Assembly (NCBI GenBank): GCA_902800045.1
Contig: CADCCZ010000002.1
Span: forward strand, 248,001-312,000
DNA from: an uncultured Bacteroidia bacterium
Lineage (GTDB): Bacteria > Bacteroidota > Bacteroidia > Bacteroidales > ML635J-15
DNA length: 64,000 nucleotides
Direction of reading: 5' to 3'
Position numbers and translations under genes: made by a program. Of this stretch, positions 43,235 through 50,996 are shown one piece after another (position 1 is the stretch's first letter; every line of letters begins with the position of its first letter). A model generated the notes under the pieces. The model had not been told where the DNA came from, did not search any database, and was given only the letters and a program-made list of their open reading frames with translations.

Positions 43235-44056
43235 ATGTTTAATTGGAAAGGTGCATATTATATTTTTGTAAGCTTAATCGCTTTATTTTCAGTATCTTGT
43301 AGCGAATATTCCAAGATAATGAAAAGCCCCGACAGCGACATGAAATACCGCAAGGTCTTCGAATATTACGAAGCCGAGGACTATTATAAGGCTCTCGGAC
43401 TCATCGAAGACATCAAAGCCGTGTACAAGGGAACCGACAAATACGAGACCCTCTGCTTCTACAATGCATACTGCAACTACCAGCAGAAGGAATACTCGCT
43501 TGCAGGCTATCTGTTCAAGGAATATGCTCGCCTCTACTCAAACACCGAACGCACAGAGGAGGCCGAATACATGTCGGCATACTGCCACTACTTGATTTCG
43601 CCAAACACCTCGCTCGAACAGACCTACACCGAGATAGCACTCAAGGACATGCAAGGATTTATCGAAAAATATCCCGAGTCGAAATACCTCGAGCAAGCAC
43701 AAACATGCATAGAAAAACTTAATTTCAAACTCGAAACAAAGGCATACAACAATGCCATGCTATATTTCAAGATTAGCGACTACAAGGCCGCACTGGTTGC
43801 CCTGAAGAACGTTCTTTACGACTACCCTACTACATCGTACCGCGAAGAAATAATGTTCACCATGGTCAAGGCTTCGCACATACTGGCAACCAAAAGCGTA
43901 GAAAGCAAAAAGCTAGAACGACACAAGAACACCGTACAGGCCTACTACGCATTCCTGGACAAGTTCCCGAACTCGAAGAAACTTAAAGAAGCAGAAAGAT
44001 ATTTTACAAATTCACATAATTATATAGAAAGTAAAAATGGATTACAAAAAGACTAA
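43235..44056 (+). CDS. bamD: Outer membrane protein assembly factor BamD
   Basis: The 273-residue protein is a lipoprotein (VSLIALFSVSC, lipobox Cys near residue 21). It carries TPR-type repeats: YRKVFEYYEAEDYYKALGLIEDIKAVYKGTDKYETLCFYNAYCNYQQKEYSLAGYLFKEYARLYSN...EEAEYMSAYCHYLISP and TEIALKDMQGFIEKYPESKYLEQAQTCIEKLNFKLETKAYNNAMLYFKISDYKAALVALKNVLYDYP. BamD is the essential periplasmic partner of BamA in outer-membrane protein assembly. Length and repeat pattern are typical. Its 3' end overlaps rpoZ by 20 bp. It is the first gene of the bamD-rpoZ-coaBC-porD-recN operon. Confidence 0.93.
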   Translation: MFNWKGAYYIFVSLIALFSVSCSEYSKIMKSPDSDMKYRKVFEYYEAEDYYKALGLIEDIKAVYKGTDKYETLCFYNAYCNYQQKEYSLAGYLFKEYARLYSNTERTEEAEYMSAYCHYLISPNTSLEQTYTEIALKDMQGFIEKYPESKYLEQAQTCIEKLNFKLETKAYNNAMLYFKISDYKAALVALKNVLYDYPTTSYREEIMFTMVKASHILATKSVESKKLERHKNTVQAYYAFLDKFPNSKKLKEAERYFTNSHNYIESKNGLQKD

Positions 44057-44435
44057 AGCACCAACAACTTGCATTACACGCGACGTGGTTGAAATGGCCG
44101 ACAAGACCGGAAACGTTTACGAATCAGTAGTCATCTGCTCGAAGATGGCCGACCAGGTTAATGCCGACATCAGAAAGGAACTCTACAAGAAACTTGAAGA
44201 ATTCGCAACCTTGAACGACAATCTGGAAGAAATTCACGAGAACCGCGAACAAATTGAGGTGTCGAAGTATTACGAAAAGTTGCCGAAGCCGACAAACATC
44301 GCCATCGAGGAATTCATGAACGACAACGTTTACTACACCAACCAGGACATCAACATCAAGAAGGTTGAGGCCGAAGAAGAACCAGCAGCTCCAGTTGCTG
44401 CCGTAGAAGAACCGCAGGAAGAAACCCAGGAATAA
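44037..44435 (+). CDS. rpoZ: RNA polymerase omega subunit (Bacteroidota type)
   Basis: The 132-residue protein has the omega-like core TTCITRDVVEMADKTGNVYESVVICSKMADQVNADIRKELYKKLEEF (about 10-56), with the R-A..I..KRA-type signature altered as usual in this phylum. An acidic C-terminal tail (EAEEEPAAPVAAVEEPQEETQE) follows. Omega binds beta' and supports RNA polymerase assembly. The assignment rests on sequence and on the conserved bamD-rpoZ-coaBC gene order. It overlaps bamD by 20 bp. Confidence 0.8.
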   Translation: MDYKKTKAPTTCITRDVVEMADKTGNVYESVVICSKMADQVNADIRKELYKKLEEFATLNDNLEEIHENREQIEVSKYYEKLPKPTNIAIEEFMNDNVYYTNQDINIKKVEAEEEPAAPVAAVEEPQEETQE

Positions 44436-44439
44436 ACCG

Positions 44440-45639
44440 ATGCTACGCGGAAAACACATATTGCTTGGCGTTACAGGAAGTATCGCTGCCTACAAGGCTG
44501 CGAACATCATCCGCCTGCTCGTTACGCAGGGCGCCGAAGTCAAGATTGTGATGACTCCGCTGGCAAAACAGTTTATTACTCCGCTGACACTTGCAACGTT
44601 GGCGAAGAATCCCATCTACGTCGATTTCTTCAATCCCGAAAACGGCGAGTGGAATTCGCACGTGAGCCTCGGAATGTGGGCCGACGCCTACCTCATCGCT
44701 CCGGCTACCGCCAACACCATCGGAAAGATGGCAAACGGAATAGCCGACAACCTGCTGCTCACCTCCTACCTTTCGGCAAAATGCCCGGTTTTCGTTGCTC
44801 CGGCAATGGACTTGGACATGTTTGCCCATCCTGCAGTGCAGAAAAACATCGAAACGCTGAAGTCGTTCGGCGTGCATTTCATTGATGCCGAGGACGGCGA
44901 ACTGGCAAGCGGACTTGTCGGCAAAGGTCGTCTGGCTACTCCTGAAAGCATTGTCGAAAACCTCGACGCTTTCTTCAACGGACAGATGTCGCTGACGGGA
45001 AAGAAGGTAATGGTGACGGCTGGCCCTACCTACGAGAAAATTGATGCCGTGCGCTTTATCGGCAACTACTCGTCGGGAAAGATGGGTTACGCCATAGCCG
45101 AGGAATGTGCCACACGTGGCGCAGAGGTTGTGCTGATTTCGGGACCGACATCGCTAAATGTCCACAACGCCAACATAAAGTTGGTCAGGGTTAACTCAGC
45201 ACATGAAATGTACGAGGCTTGCAACAGCGAATTTCCGCAATGCAACGCCGCCGTGCTTTCGGCTGCTGTGGCCGACTTCACTCCGCAAAACGTGTCGGAC
45301 ACCAAAATCAAGCGCAAGGACAACAACCTCGAAATCACGCTCAAGCCTACCGACGATATTGCTGCAAGCCTCGGAAAGCAAAAGGGCGACCGCATTCTTG
45401 TGGGCTTCGCACTCGAGAAGGAAAACGAACTCGAAAACGCCATAGGCAAGCTCGAACGCAAGAACTTCGATTTCATCGTCCTCAACTCGATGAACGACAA
45501 GGGCGCAGGATTCAACCACGACACAAACAAGATTACAATAATAAACAGGAATAAGGAAGTGAAAAACTTTGAACTGAAACCAAAGGTTTTGGTTGCAAAG
45601 GATATTGTAAACGAGATTGAAAACCTATTAAACTCTTAA
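44440..45639 (+). CDS. coaBC: Phosphopantothenoylcysteine decarboxylase / phosphopantothenate-cysteine ligase
   Basis: The 399-residue bifunctional enzyme has an N-terminal flavodoxin-like CoaC domain (LLGVTGSIAAYKAANIIRLL; SLGMWADAYLIAPATANTIGKMANGIADNLL; APAMDLDMF, residues 5-135). A C-terminal CoaB domain follows (GKKVMVTAGPTYEKIDAVRFIGNYSSGKMGYAIAEE near 188; KIKRKDNNLEITLKPTDDI near 290). It makes 4'-phosphopantetheine from phosphopantothenate, Cys and CTP in coenzyme A synthesis. It starts 4 bp after rpoZ. Confidence 0.95.
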   Translation: MLRGKHILLGVTGSIAAYKAANIIRLLVTQGAEVKIVMTPLAKQFITPLTLATLAKNPIYVDFFNPENGEWNSHVSLGMWADAYLIAPATANTIGKMANGIADNLLLTSYLSAKCPVFVAPAMDLDMFAHPAVQKNIETLKSFGVHFIDAEDGELASGLVGKGRLATPESIVENLDAFFNGQMSLTGKKVMVTAGPTYEKIDAVRFIGNYSSGKMGYAIAEECATRGAEVVLISGPTSLNVHNANIKLVRVNSAHEMYEACNSEFPQCNAAVLSAAVADFTPQNVSDTKIKRKDNNLEITLKPTDDIAASLGKQKGDRILVGFALEKENELENAIGKLERKNFDFIVLNSMNDKGAGFNHDTNKITIINRNKEVKNFELKPKVLVAKDIVNEIENLLNS

Positions 45640-45641
45640 TT

Positions 45642-46547
45642 ATGAAAAGATTACTTCCTATAATCCTCGTATTGCTGATGTGCTCCTCGTCCATGGCGCA
45701 GGAATTTGAATGCCAGATTCAGATTTCGCACCAGCAGCTCCAAGGAACCAACTACGAGAAGATTTTCCAGAGCATGCGCAAGGACTTGTACGAATTCATC
45801 AACAATACAAAATGGACCAACAATGTGTTCTCAAAGAACGAGCGCATAGAGTGCAACATTTCAATTACCGTTGAAAAGGAAGTTGCTTCCGACGAATATT
45901 CGGGCAAGATACAGGTTACATCGTCGCGACCGGTTTACGGCACTTCGTACATGTCGCCGCTTTTCAACTACCTCGACGACAAGTTCCAGTTCAAATACGT
46001 CGAACTTGAACCTATCGAGTTCAACCCGAACATTTTCTCGAGCAACCTCTCGGCAGTAATTGCCTACTACTGCTACATAATGCTCGGCCTCGACTACGAT
46101 AGTTTCGGTTCGCAGGCTGGCACACAATACTACCAACTGGCGGAAAAAATCGTACAGAATGCACAAAGTGCAGTTGAACCAGGCTGGAAACAGTACGAAA
46201 GCACAAAGAACCGCTATTGGCTAACCGAAAATCTTCTCAACGACCAGTATTCTGGATTCCGCGACTTTATGTACACCTACCACCGCCAAGGTCTCGACCG
46301 TCTTGCCGACAAGCCAAGCGATGCACGCGCATCGGTCGAAGAATCGCTCGAAAGCCTCAGGTCGATGCACCGCCGCCGTCCAGGTTCGTTCCTGATGTCG
46401 ATTGTTAGCACCGTCAAGGGCGACGAAATTATTAATATCTTCTCCGACGGCTTCTCCGACGAGAAGGCGCGCGTTGCCAACATAATGAAGGAAATCGACG
46501 CCGCAAACTCAAGCAAGTACGACAAAATAACACGTTCGGACGAATGA
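45642..46547 (+). CDS. porD: DUF4835 family protein, PorD-like type IX secretion factor
   Basis: The 301-residue protein has a signal peptide (residues 1-19, SSMAQ). The mature protein begins EFECQIQISHQQLQGTNYEKIFQSMRKDLYEFINNTKWTNNVFSKNERIECNISITV and contains MSPLFNYLDDKFQFKYVELEPIEFNPNIFSSNLSAVIAYYCYIMLGLDYDSF, the DUF4835 pattern. The Porphyromonas member was named PorD from its type IX phenotype, as I recall. It lies between coaBC (2 bp) and recN (4 bp overlap), the standard arrangement. The family call is sure; the type IX role is by homology. Confidence 0.85.
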   Translation: MKRLLPIILVLLMCSSSMAQEFECQIQISHQQLQGTNYEKIFQSMRKDLYEFINNTKWTNNVFSKNERIECNISITVEKEVASDEYSGKIQVTSSRPVYGTSYMSPLFNYLDDKFQFKYVELEPIEFNPNIFSSNLSAVIAYYCYIMLGLDYDSFGSQAGTQYYQLAEKIVQNAQSAVEPGWKQYESTKNRYWLTENLLNDQYSGFRDFMYTYHRQGLDRLADKPSDARASVEESLESLRSMHRRRPGSFLMSIVSTVKGDEIINIFSDGFSDEKARVANIMKEIDAANSSKYDKITRSDE

Positions 46548-48202
46548 TTAGGAACCTTTCAGTCAGAAATTATATTCTAATTGAAAAACTCGACATTGAC
46601 TTCAATTCGGGTTTTTCCGTTATTACTGGCGAGACTGGTTCAGGCAAATCAATGATTATAGGTGCAATTTCGCTACTTTTAGGCAAACGCGCCGACACCG
46701 ATGTGCTTCTATTTAAGGATAAGAAATGTGTAATTGAAGCGACTTTCGATATTAAAAACCTCGGCTTGAAGGACTTGTTTACCGAAAACGAGGTTGACTA
46801 TTCCGACCAGACCATTGTTAGGCGCGAAATTATGCCCGAAGGCAAGTCACGTGCTTTCGTGAACGATATGCCTGTGACATTGGCTGTACTAAAGGCACTT
46901 ACCGACAATTTCCTAGACTTGCACTCACAGCACGAAAACCTTTCGCTCACGACTTTGCCCTATCGTCTGCGCATTGTCGATTCGGCAGCTGGAACATTGG
47001 CACTTTTCGAGGAATACAAGCAGAAATATACTGAATACCAGTCTGTTGCACAATTACTAAAAAGCAAGAAAGACGCGCTCGCAAAGGCTCAGAAGGACTT
47101 AGATTATTATAGGTATCAGGCATTGGAGATTGAAAATGCAAAACTTTCGTCAGACGATGAGCTTGAAGAACTTGAAGCCCGCGCCTCGATGCTCGAAAAT
47201 GCCGAGGAGATAAAATCGGCCTTGTACGAGACTACCAACCTGTACGACGGTGGCGAATATTCGGCATCCACTTTGCTCAAGCAGATGCGCAGCAACCTTG
47301 CAAAAATTGGCAAGAACTACAAGCCTGCGCAGGAACTTGAACAGCGCTTAGAATCCTCAATTATAGAACTATCAGACATCAACGATACCATTTCGCAGCA
47401 GTTGGCGCAGGTGGAAGTAAACCCGCAGCAACTGCAGCTTACCAACGAGCGCATCGACCTGCTGATGAGCCTATTGGCAAAGCACCGCGCTACCGACATA
47501 GCCGAACTCAAGCAGAAGTACGAGGAATACAAGGGCTATGTTGACAACAGCGGAAACCTTGAGGACGAAATTGCCGACCTCGAGAAGCAACATTCAGCCA
47601 AGGCGAAGGAAGTGAAAGCCGCTGCCGAAAATCTGAGCAAGAAGCGTTCGGCTTCGTTCAAGAAGACGCAGGAATACATAAATTCTATGCTTCACGACTT
47701 GGGAATGCCGCACGGAGTGTTTGAGATTGGCAACGAAATCACGGAAATTTCGGCAAACGGCATCGACAATATTTCCTTCCTTTTCAGTGCCAACAAGGCG
47801 GTAGCAGTGGAGCCGATTGAGAAGGTTGCTTCGGGAGGTGAGTTGTCGCGGCTTATGCTTGCATTGAAGTCGCTTATGGCCAACTCGATGAATATTCCTA
47901 CCATACTTTTCGACGAGATTGACACTGGCGTTTCGGGCGAAATTGCAGCAAAAATGGGCAAAATCATGCAAAAGATTGCCCAAAATGTACAAGTCCTTTC
48001 CATTACGCATCTTCCGCAGGTTGCGGCTATGGGAAGCGAGCATTTCAAGGTTTACAAGCATACCGACGACCAGCGCACAATTTCCAGCATCAAGAAACTC
48101 ACTGCCGATGAGCGCATTACCGAGATTGCCTCGATGATGAGTGGCGAGAAACTTACGCCAGAGGCATTGGAGAATGCGAAAGTGCTGCTGGGGAAGAATT
48201 GA
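46544..48202 (+). CDS. recN: DNA repair protein RecN
   Basis: The 552-residue SMC-like protein has Walker A TGETGSGKSMIIG near 28-40, a central coiled coil (about 155-370), the signature region ASGGELSRLMLALKSLMA near 430 and Walker B PTILFDEIDTGVSGEIA near 452. RecN acts in double-strand-break repair, bringing ends together with RecA. It is the last gene of the operon starting at bamD, overlapping porD by 4 bp. Length is usual. Confidence 0.95.
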   Translation: MIRNLSVRNYILIEKLDIDFNSGFSVITGETGSGKSMIIGAISLLLGKRADTDVLLFKDKKCVIEATFDIKNLGLKDLFTENEVDYSDQTIVRREIMPEGKSRAFVNDMPVTLAVLKALTDNFLDLHSQHENLSLTTLPYRLRIVDSAAGTLALFEEYKQKYTEYQSVAQLLKSKKDALAKAQKDLDYYRYQALEIENAKLSSDDELEELEARASMLENAEEIKSALYETTNLYDGGEYSASTLLKQMRSNLAKIGKNYKPAQELEQRLESSIIELSDINDTISQQLAQVEVNPQQLQLTNERIDLLMSLLAKHRATDIAELKQKYEEYKGYVDNSGNLEDEIADLEKQHSAKAKEVKAAAENLSKKRSASFKKTQEYINSMLHDLGMPHGVFEIGNEITEISANGIDNISFLFSANKAVAVEPIEKVASGGELSRLMLALKSLMANSMNIPTILFDEIDTGVSGEIAAKMGKIMQKIAQNVQVLSITHLPQVAAMGSEHFKVYKHTDDQRTISSIKKLTADERITEIASMMSGEKLTPEALENAKVLLGKN

Positions 48203-48215
48203 CAATTGTTTTGAT

Positions 48216-48713
48216 ATGAGAGGGATACTAAAAATATTCATTTTTGCAATTGCGATGCTTTTGTCTAATATGCTGATGGGGATAGAGGAGGAAACGCAGA
48301 ATTTATGCAGAATTGAGATGCCACATATTGGCAAAATGTATATTAAACCAAATTTAACTCATATTGATTATATTCCAATAAAAGCAAGAAATCTCTCTGT
48401 AAGACGAAACGATACAATATTTTCATACAATATATATTATTTTAGTGGGAATGTTGACTCAATTGTATTTAGTGGTCTATATGTAAGAATACATAGAAAT
48501 AAATGGATAGGTTATAATAATGATGGCGATTATACTATATCATCATATAAAAAAATAAAGCCAACAGAAGTCTTTTTACAATATAATGATTCTATATTTA
48601 AGGGTGATTATGAAGTAATATCTACTAAATGGCATCAATATTCTTCAAATGGAAAACTAAAAGCATCAAAAAAGACTTTCTTAGGAATTAAAAGGTATAG
48701 AACATATAAATGA
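48216..48713 (+). CDS. AT-rich secreted protein, uncharacterised (1 of 2)
   Basis: The 165-residue protein has a signal-like N-terminus (MRGILKIFIFAIAMLLSNMLMG). The mature part is beta-rich with TIFSYNIYYFSGNVDSIVFSGLYVRIHRNKWIGYNNDGDYTISSYKK. Its DNA is far more AT-rich than the recN operon that precedes it. The ATG at 48216 is chosen at the signal peptide, 13 bp after recN. It overlaps the next gene by 4 bp. It weakly resembles that gene (N-D/G-TI..Y.IY, IDS, then a Lys-rich strand). No family is recognised. Confidence 0.65.
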   Translation: MRGILKIFIFAIAMLLSNMLMGIEEETQNLCRIEMPHIGKMYIKPNLTHIDYIPIKARNLSVRRNDTIFSYNIYYFSGNVDSIVFSGLYVRIHRNKWIGYNNDGDYTISSYKKIKPTEVFLQYNDSIFKGDYEVISTKWHQYSSNGKLKASKKTFLGIKRYRTYK

Positions 48714-49156
48714 AGAAATTGTATATAATTGTCTTGCTTACTAATATCTTGCTTTTGCCTAATATGGTGGTGGGGCAAGAGGTGGAAACGTATAGTCAAA
48801 GTCAATCAGCAGGCGGAATAATAGATGAAGACTTATTAATGTTCCCTTTTTATAGAAAGTATTTCATAAAAAATGGAACTATTGTTGCTTATAAAATATA
48901 CAGCAAATATGATTACAAAAATCATAAATACGGAGATATTGATTCTGTAAAAATAGATAATAGGTCATATATTAAAACAACAAAAAATAAGTACATAGAA
49001 TCATATGTTGATATGAACGATACTATATACAAACTGGCTAGCTTTAGAAAAAAACACAAATCAAAATGGTTTAAACTCAATAATCATTGGTTTGATGCAA
49101 ATTATGAGTTAACCCCCATCCATATAAGGAAATGGCCTAAGTGTACTCCGAATTAA
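48710..49156 (+). CDS. AT-rich secreted protein, uncharacterised (2 of 2)
   Basis: The 148-residue protein has a signal peptide (residues 1-23, LLPNMVVGQ). The mature part has NGTIVAYKIYSKYDYKNHKYGDIDSVKIDNRSYIKTTKNKYIESYVDMNDTIYKLASFRKK and ends KWPKCTPN. It overlaps the previous gene by 4 bp, shares its AT-rich composition and is a likely diverged paralog. It ends 11 bp before the first downstream copy of the HipB-type operator. No function can be assigned. Confidence 0.65.
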   Translation: MKKLYIIVLLTNILLLPNMVVGQEVETYSQSQSAGGIIDEDLLMFPFYRKYFIKNGTIVAYKIYSKYDYKNHKYGDIDSVKIDNRSYIKTTKNKYIESYVDMNDTIYKLASFRKKHKSKWFKLNNHWFDANYELTPIHIRKWPKCTPN

Positions 49157-49167
49157 ACAGACATAAC

Positions 49168-49185
49168 TACACCCTTTCGGGTATA
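49168..49185. promoter_or_regulatory. Hip-type palindromic operator, site 4 (downstream cluster)
   Basis: TACACCCTTTCGGGTATA, matching the consensus TAYACCYTWTCGGGTAYA at all but the variable spacer bases. It lies downstream of hipT, on the far side of the locus from hipB. Confidence 0.65.
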
Positions 49186-49208
49186 AAATCATAAGAATGT
49201 AGCATAAT

Positions 49209-49226
49209 TACACCTTATCGGGTATA
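49209..49226. promoter_or_regulatory. Hip-type palindromic operator, site 5 (downstream cluster)
   Basis: TACACCTTATCGGGTATA, starting exactly 41 bp after site 4. The flank CATAATTA before it and TAAAA after it are shared with the upstream sites. Confidence 0.65.
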
Positions 49227-49235
49227 AAACAGAAC

Positions 49236-49392
49236 GTCATTCCGCAAAACAGAATGAACAGGCGTAGGTACGAGCCTTGTGAGTTCGTTTGTGCGGAATC
49301 TCCCCTGTGTACTAATAGGAGATTCCGCATAGTCGAACAATATTACGCTTCCCGTTCCGTATCGCGTTATTGTTCACGATTTGCGGAATGAC
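49236..49392. repeat. GTCATTCCG palindromic element, copy 2
   Basis: Full-length element of 157 bp. Terminal inverted repeats are GTCATTCCG and CGGAATGAC; inner inverted repeats are GCGGAATCTCC and GGAGATTCCGC. It starts 9 bp after operator site 5. No open frame of note lies inside it. Confidence 0.8.
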
Positions 49393-49422
49393 GGTAAAAG
49401 GGGAAAATTGTGTCACAATGTG

Positions 49423-50376
49423 TTATTTGTACATCAACCCATCCGATATTTTCAGCAACCTGCTTTCTATCAGCTTAATGTATTCTGTTTTCTGGCTGTC
49501 ATCAATAAATGAACTGTCGATAAATATTTCCCATTTGCGCGATAAAGATAGGTACTTGCGGAACAAACTCTCAATAATTTTCTCGGAAATATTGCTTCGC
49601 GAAGCAGCTTCAATGAAATCCTTAACTTCAATTCTGCTTTTCTTTCCATTCAGTGTAAGCGCAAGTTCTTCCGTATCAGATGGGTTTACTATTGCCGTGC
49701 TGACAAGGTCGTAGGCTGGTGTTAGCCTAAATTCAATGTCATCTGGCGAAAACATCGAAAAGTTTTTCAGGTGCATATCGGCATTTCCTGTTATCCACGA
49801 AAAGATTACAATGTTGTAGAAATTGACAAGGTCGAGCTTGGGCGTTGTCGAGTATTCGGCAATTTTCTTTGCTATCTGCTCGTACGAACTGCGGTATTTG
49901 TGCTCGGTAGTACGGTTTGTAAGCTGGCACATATCTTCCATCGCAATTTTCGAATTGTCATCAGCCCTGTCTATTCGCCTCGAGATGTAGCCAAGTTCGC
50001 CATCGGCAAGCCTTATCAGCGAGTGTGGGACAACATCGATCTTTGCAATCTCGGCAAGATGCATTGTAAGGTCTTCTATTTCCGGAAGTTTCCTGTAAAG
50101 TTCAGTCTGAGGCTTGAAAATGAAATTCCCCTGCATTCCTACAATTGTAAGTCGCTTCGAGCCGTCGTGCTTCTGCAGGTGCAACGATAGTTTCGGTTGT
50201 ACTCCTGTTATGGTTGTCTGCGAGGCAACAATCTGTTTTGCAAGCATATCCATATCGGAACGGCTGTACCCAAAAGCAGGAACGCTTTTTTCGCCGAAAA
50301 TCTTTTTTGAACACGATGCGTGGAAATCAGTTTCACCATCGTGAAGCTCTCCGTAGCAATACAAACATCTACTCAT
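49423..50376 (-). CDS. hipT: HipT-like Ser/Thr kinase toxin (HipA C-terminal-type)
   Basis: The 317-residue protein carries the HipA kinase core: Gly-rich loop TTITGVQPK at residues 54-62, ATP-binding Lys88 in FIFKP, catalytic GNADMHLKN with Asp200, and metal-binding Asp223 in TPAYDLVS. The N-terminal HipA subdomain is missing and is encoded by the separate gene upstream. Its own N-terminus has C4-x2-C7...H19-x2-C22, a possible zinc knuckle. In the E. coli O127:H6 HipBST system HipT phosphorylates tryptophanyl-tRNA synthetase. The target here is unknown. The start overlaps the hipS-like gene by 8 bp. Confidence 0.88.
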   Translation of the reverse strand: MSRCLYCYGELHDGETDFHASCSKKIFGEKSVPAFGYSRSDMDMLAKQIVASQTTITGVQPKLSLHLQKHDGSKRLTIVGMQGNFIFKPQTELYRKLPEIEDLTMHLAEIAKIDVVPHSLIRLADGELGYISRRIDRADDNSKIAMEDMCQLTNRTTEHKYRSSYEQIAKKIAEYSTTPKLDLVNFYNIVIFSWITGNADMHLKNFSMFSPDDIEFRLTPAYDLVSTAIVNPSDTEELALTLNGKKSRIEVKDFIEAASRSNISEKIIESLFRKYLSLSRKWEIFIDSSFIDDSQKTEYIKLIESRLLKISDGLMYK

Positions 50377-50701
50377 CGCCTACATCATTTATTTGTTCCA
50401 CACTAACAGCACCTATACAATCCCTGCAGCACACAAGCAGCAACGACATCCTGTCGAGAATGCTTATGTTGGTGTTCCTTATGGCGACATCAAGCAGCCA
50501 GCCTTCGGGGATCAGTCCGTCGAAGAACGGGAAAAGTATGTTGCTGTGATATACCTCGCCCGAAAGAGGAAAAGTTTTGCTTATCGGCTTAGCAGATTCC
50601 TGTTCCAGATATTCCTTGTAATACTTGAACTCATATCCTGAATCGCTTTCTGTCAGGATTCCTGCCGGTTTGTCCTTGAAATATATCCGAGCCTGCTTCA
50701 T
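50369..50701 (-). CDS. hipS: HipS-like protein (HipA N-terminal subdomain as a separate gene)
   Basis: The 110-residue protein matches the HipA N-terminal subdomain 1: ARIYFKDKPAGILTESDSGYEFKYYKEYLEQESAKPISKTFPLSGEVYHSNILFPFFDGLIPEGWLLDVAIRN (about 4-76), including the LP..FPFF.GLLPEG pattern. A C-terminal CCRDCIGAVSVE segment follows. In tripartite HipBST loci the small HipS acts as the antitoxin against HipT. It overlaps hipB by 4 bp (ATGA) and hipT by 8 bp. That separates it from fused HipA proteins, in which this domain is part of the toxin. Confidence 0.85.
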   Translation of the reverse strand: MKQARIYFKDKPAGILTESDSGYEFKYYKEYLEQESAKPISKTFPLSGEVYHSNILFPFFDGLIPEGWLLDVAIRNTNISILDRMSLLLVCCRDCIGAVSVEQINDVGDE

Positions 50702-50910
50702 TTGCCATCATTGTTATATCGTGTAGGCTGCATCTCATAGCCGAAAAGTTCCAATAGCTGATTTACCTTGTCGAGCCTTAATGTCGGTTTGCCCTGTTCC
50801 AAATCGCGAACGAAACGCAGGCCTAAACCAGATTTTATTGCAAGGTCTTCCTGTGTAAGTTTATTCTTTTTACGCAGTTCCTTTACCGTTGATGATAATA
50901 TTGTCTTCAT
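50698..50910 (-). CDS. hipB: HipB-like helix-turn-helix regulator
   Basis: The 70-residue protein is one XRE-type HTH domain: VKELRKKNKLTQEDLAIKSGLGLRFVRDLEQGKPTLRLDKVNQLLELFGYEM (about 9-60). It is the shortest HipB form, with almost no C-terminal tail. It is expected to bind the TATACCC/GGGTATA palindromes upstream and repress the operon. Being the first gene and overlapping hipS by 4 bp, it is translated with the toxin and antitoxin. The operator closest to the gene lies between its -7 box and its ATG. Confidence 0.88.
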   Translation of the reverse strand: MKTILSSTVKELRKKNKLTQEDLAIKSGLGLRFVRDLEQGKPTLRLDKVNQLLELFGYEMQPTRYNNDGK

Positions 50911-50914
50911 AAAT

Positions 50915-50932
50915 TATACCTTATCGGGTACA
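50915..50932. promoter_or_regulatory. HipB operator, site 1 (promoter proximal)
   Basis: TATACCTTATCGGGTACA, two mismatches from the perfect palindrome at site 3. It starts 5 bp before the hipB ATG and overlaps the -7 box (50931-50938) by 2 bp, so binding would block transcription. Confidence 0.75.
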
Positions 50933-50938
50933 AAAGTA
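50931..50938 (-). promoter_or_regulatory. Promoter -7 box (TACTTTTG) of hipBST
   Basis: TACTTTTG on the minus strand, 20 nt before the hipB ATG, adjoining operator site 1. Confidence 0.65.
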
Positions 50939-50955
50939 GTAAAAATAATTTAGAT

Positions 50956-50973
50956 TACACCCTATCGGGTATA
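50956..50973. promoter_or_regulatory. HipB operator, site 2
   Basis: TACACCCTATCGGGTATA, 41 bp from site 1, in the region of the expected -33 element. Confidence 0.75.
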
Positions 50974-50996
50974 AAATCACAAAATCACATCATAAT

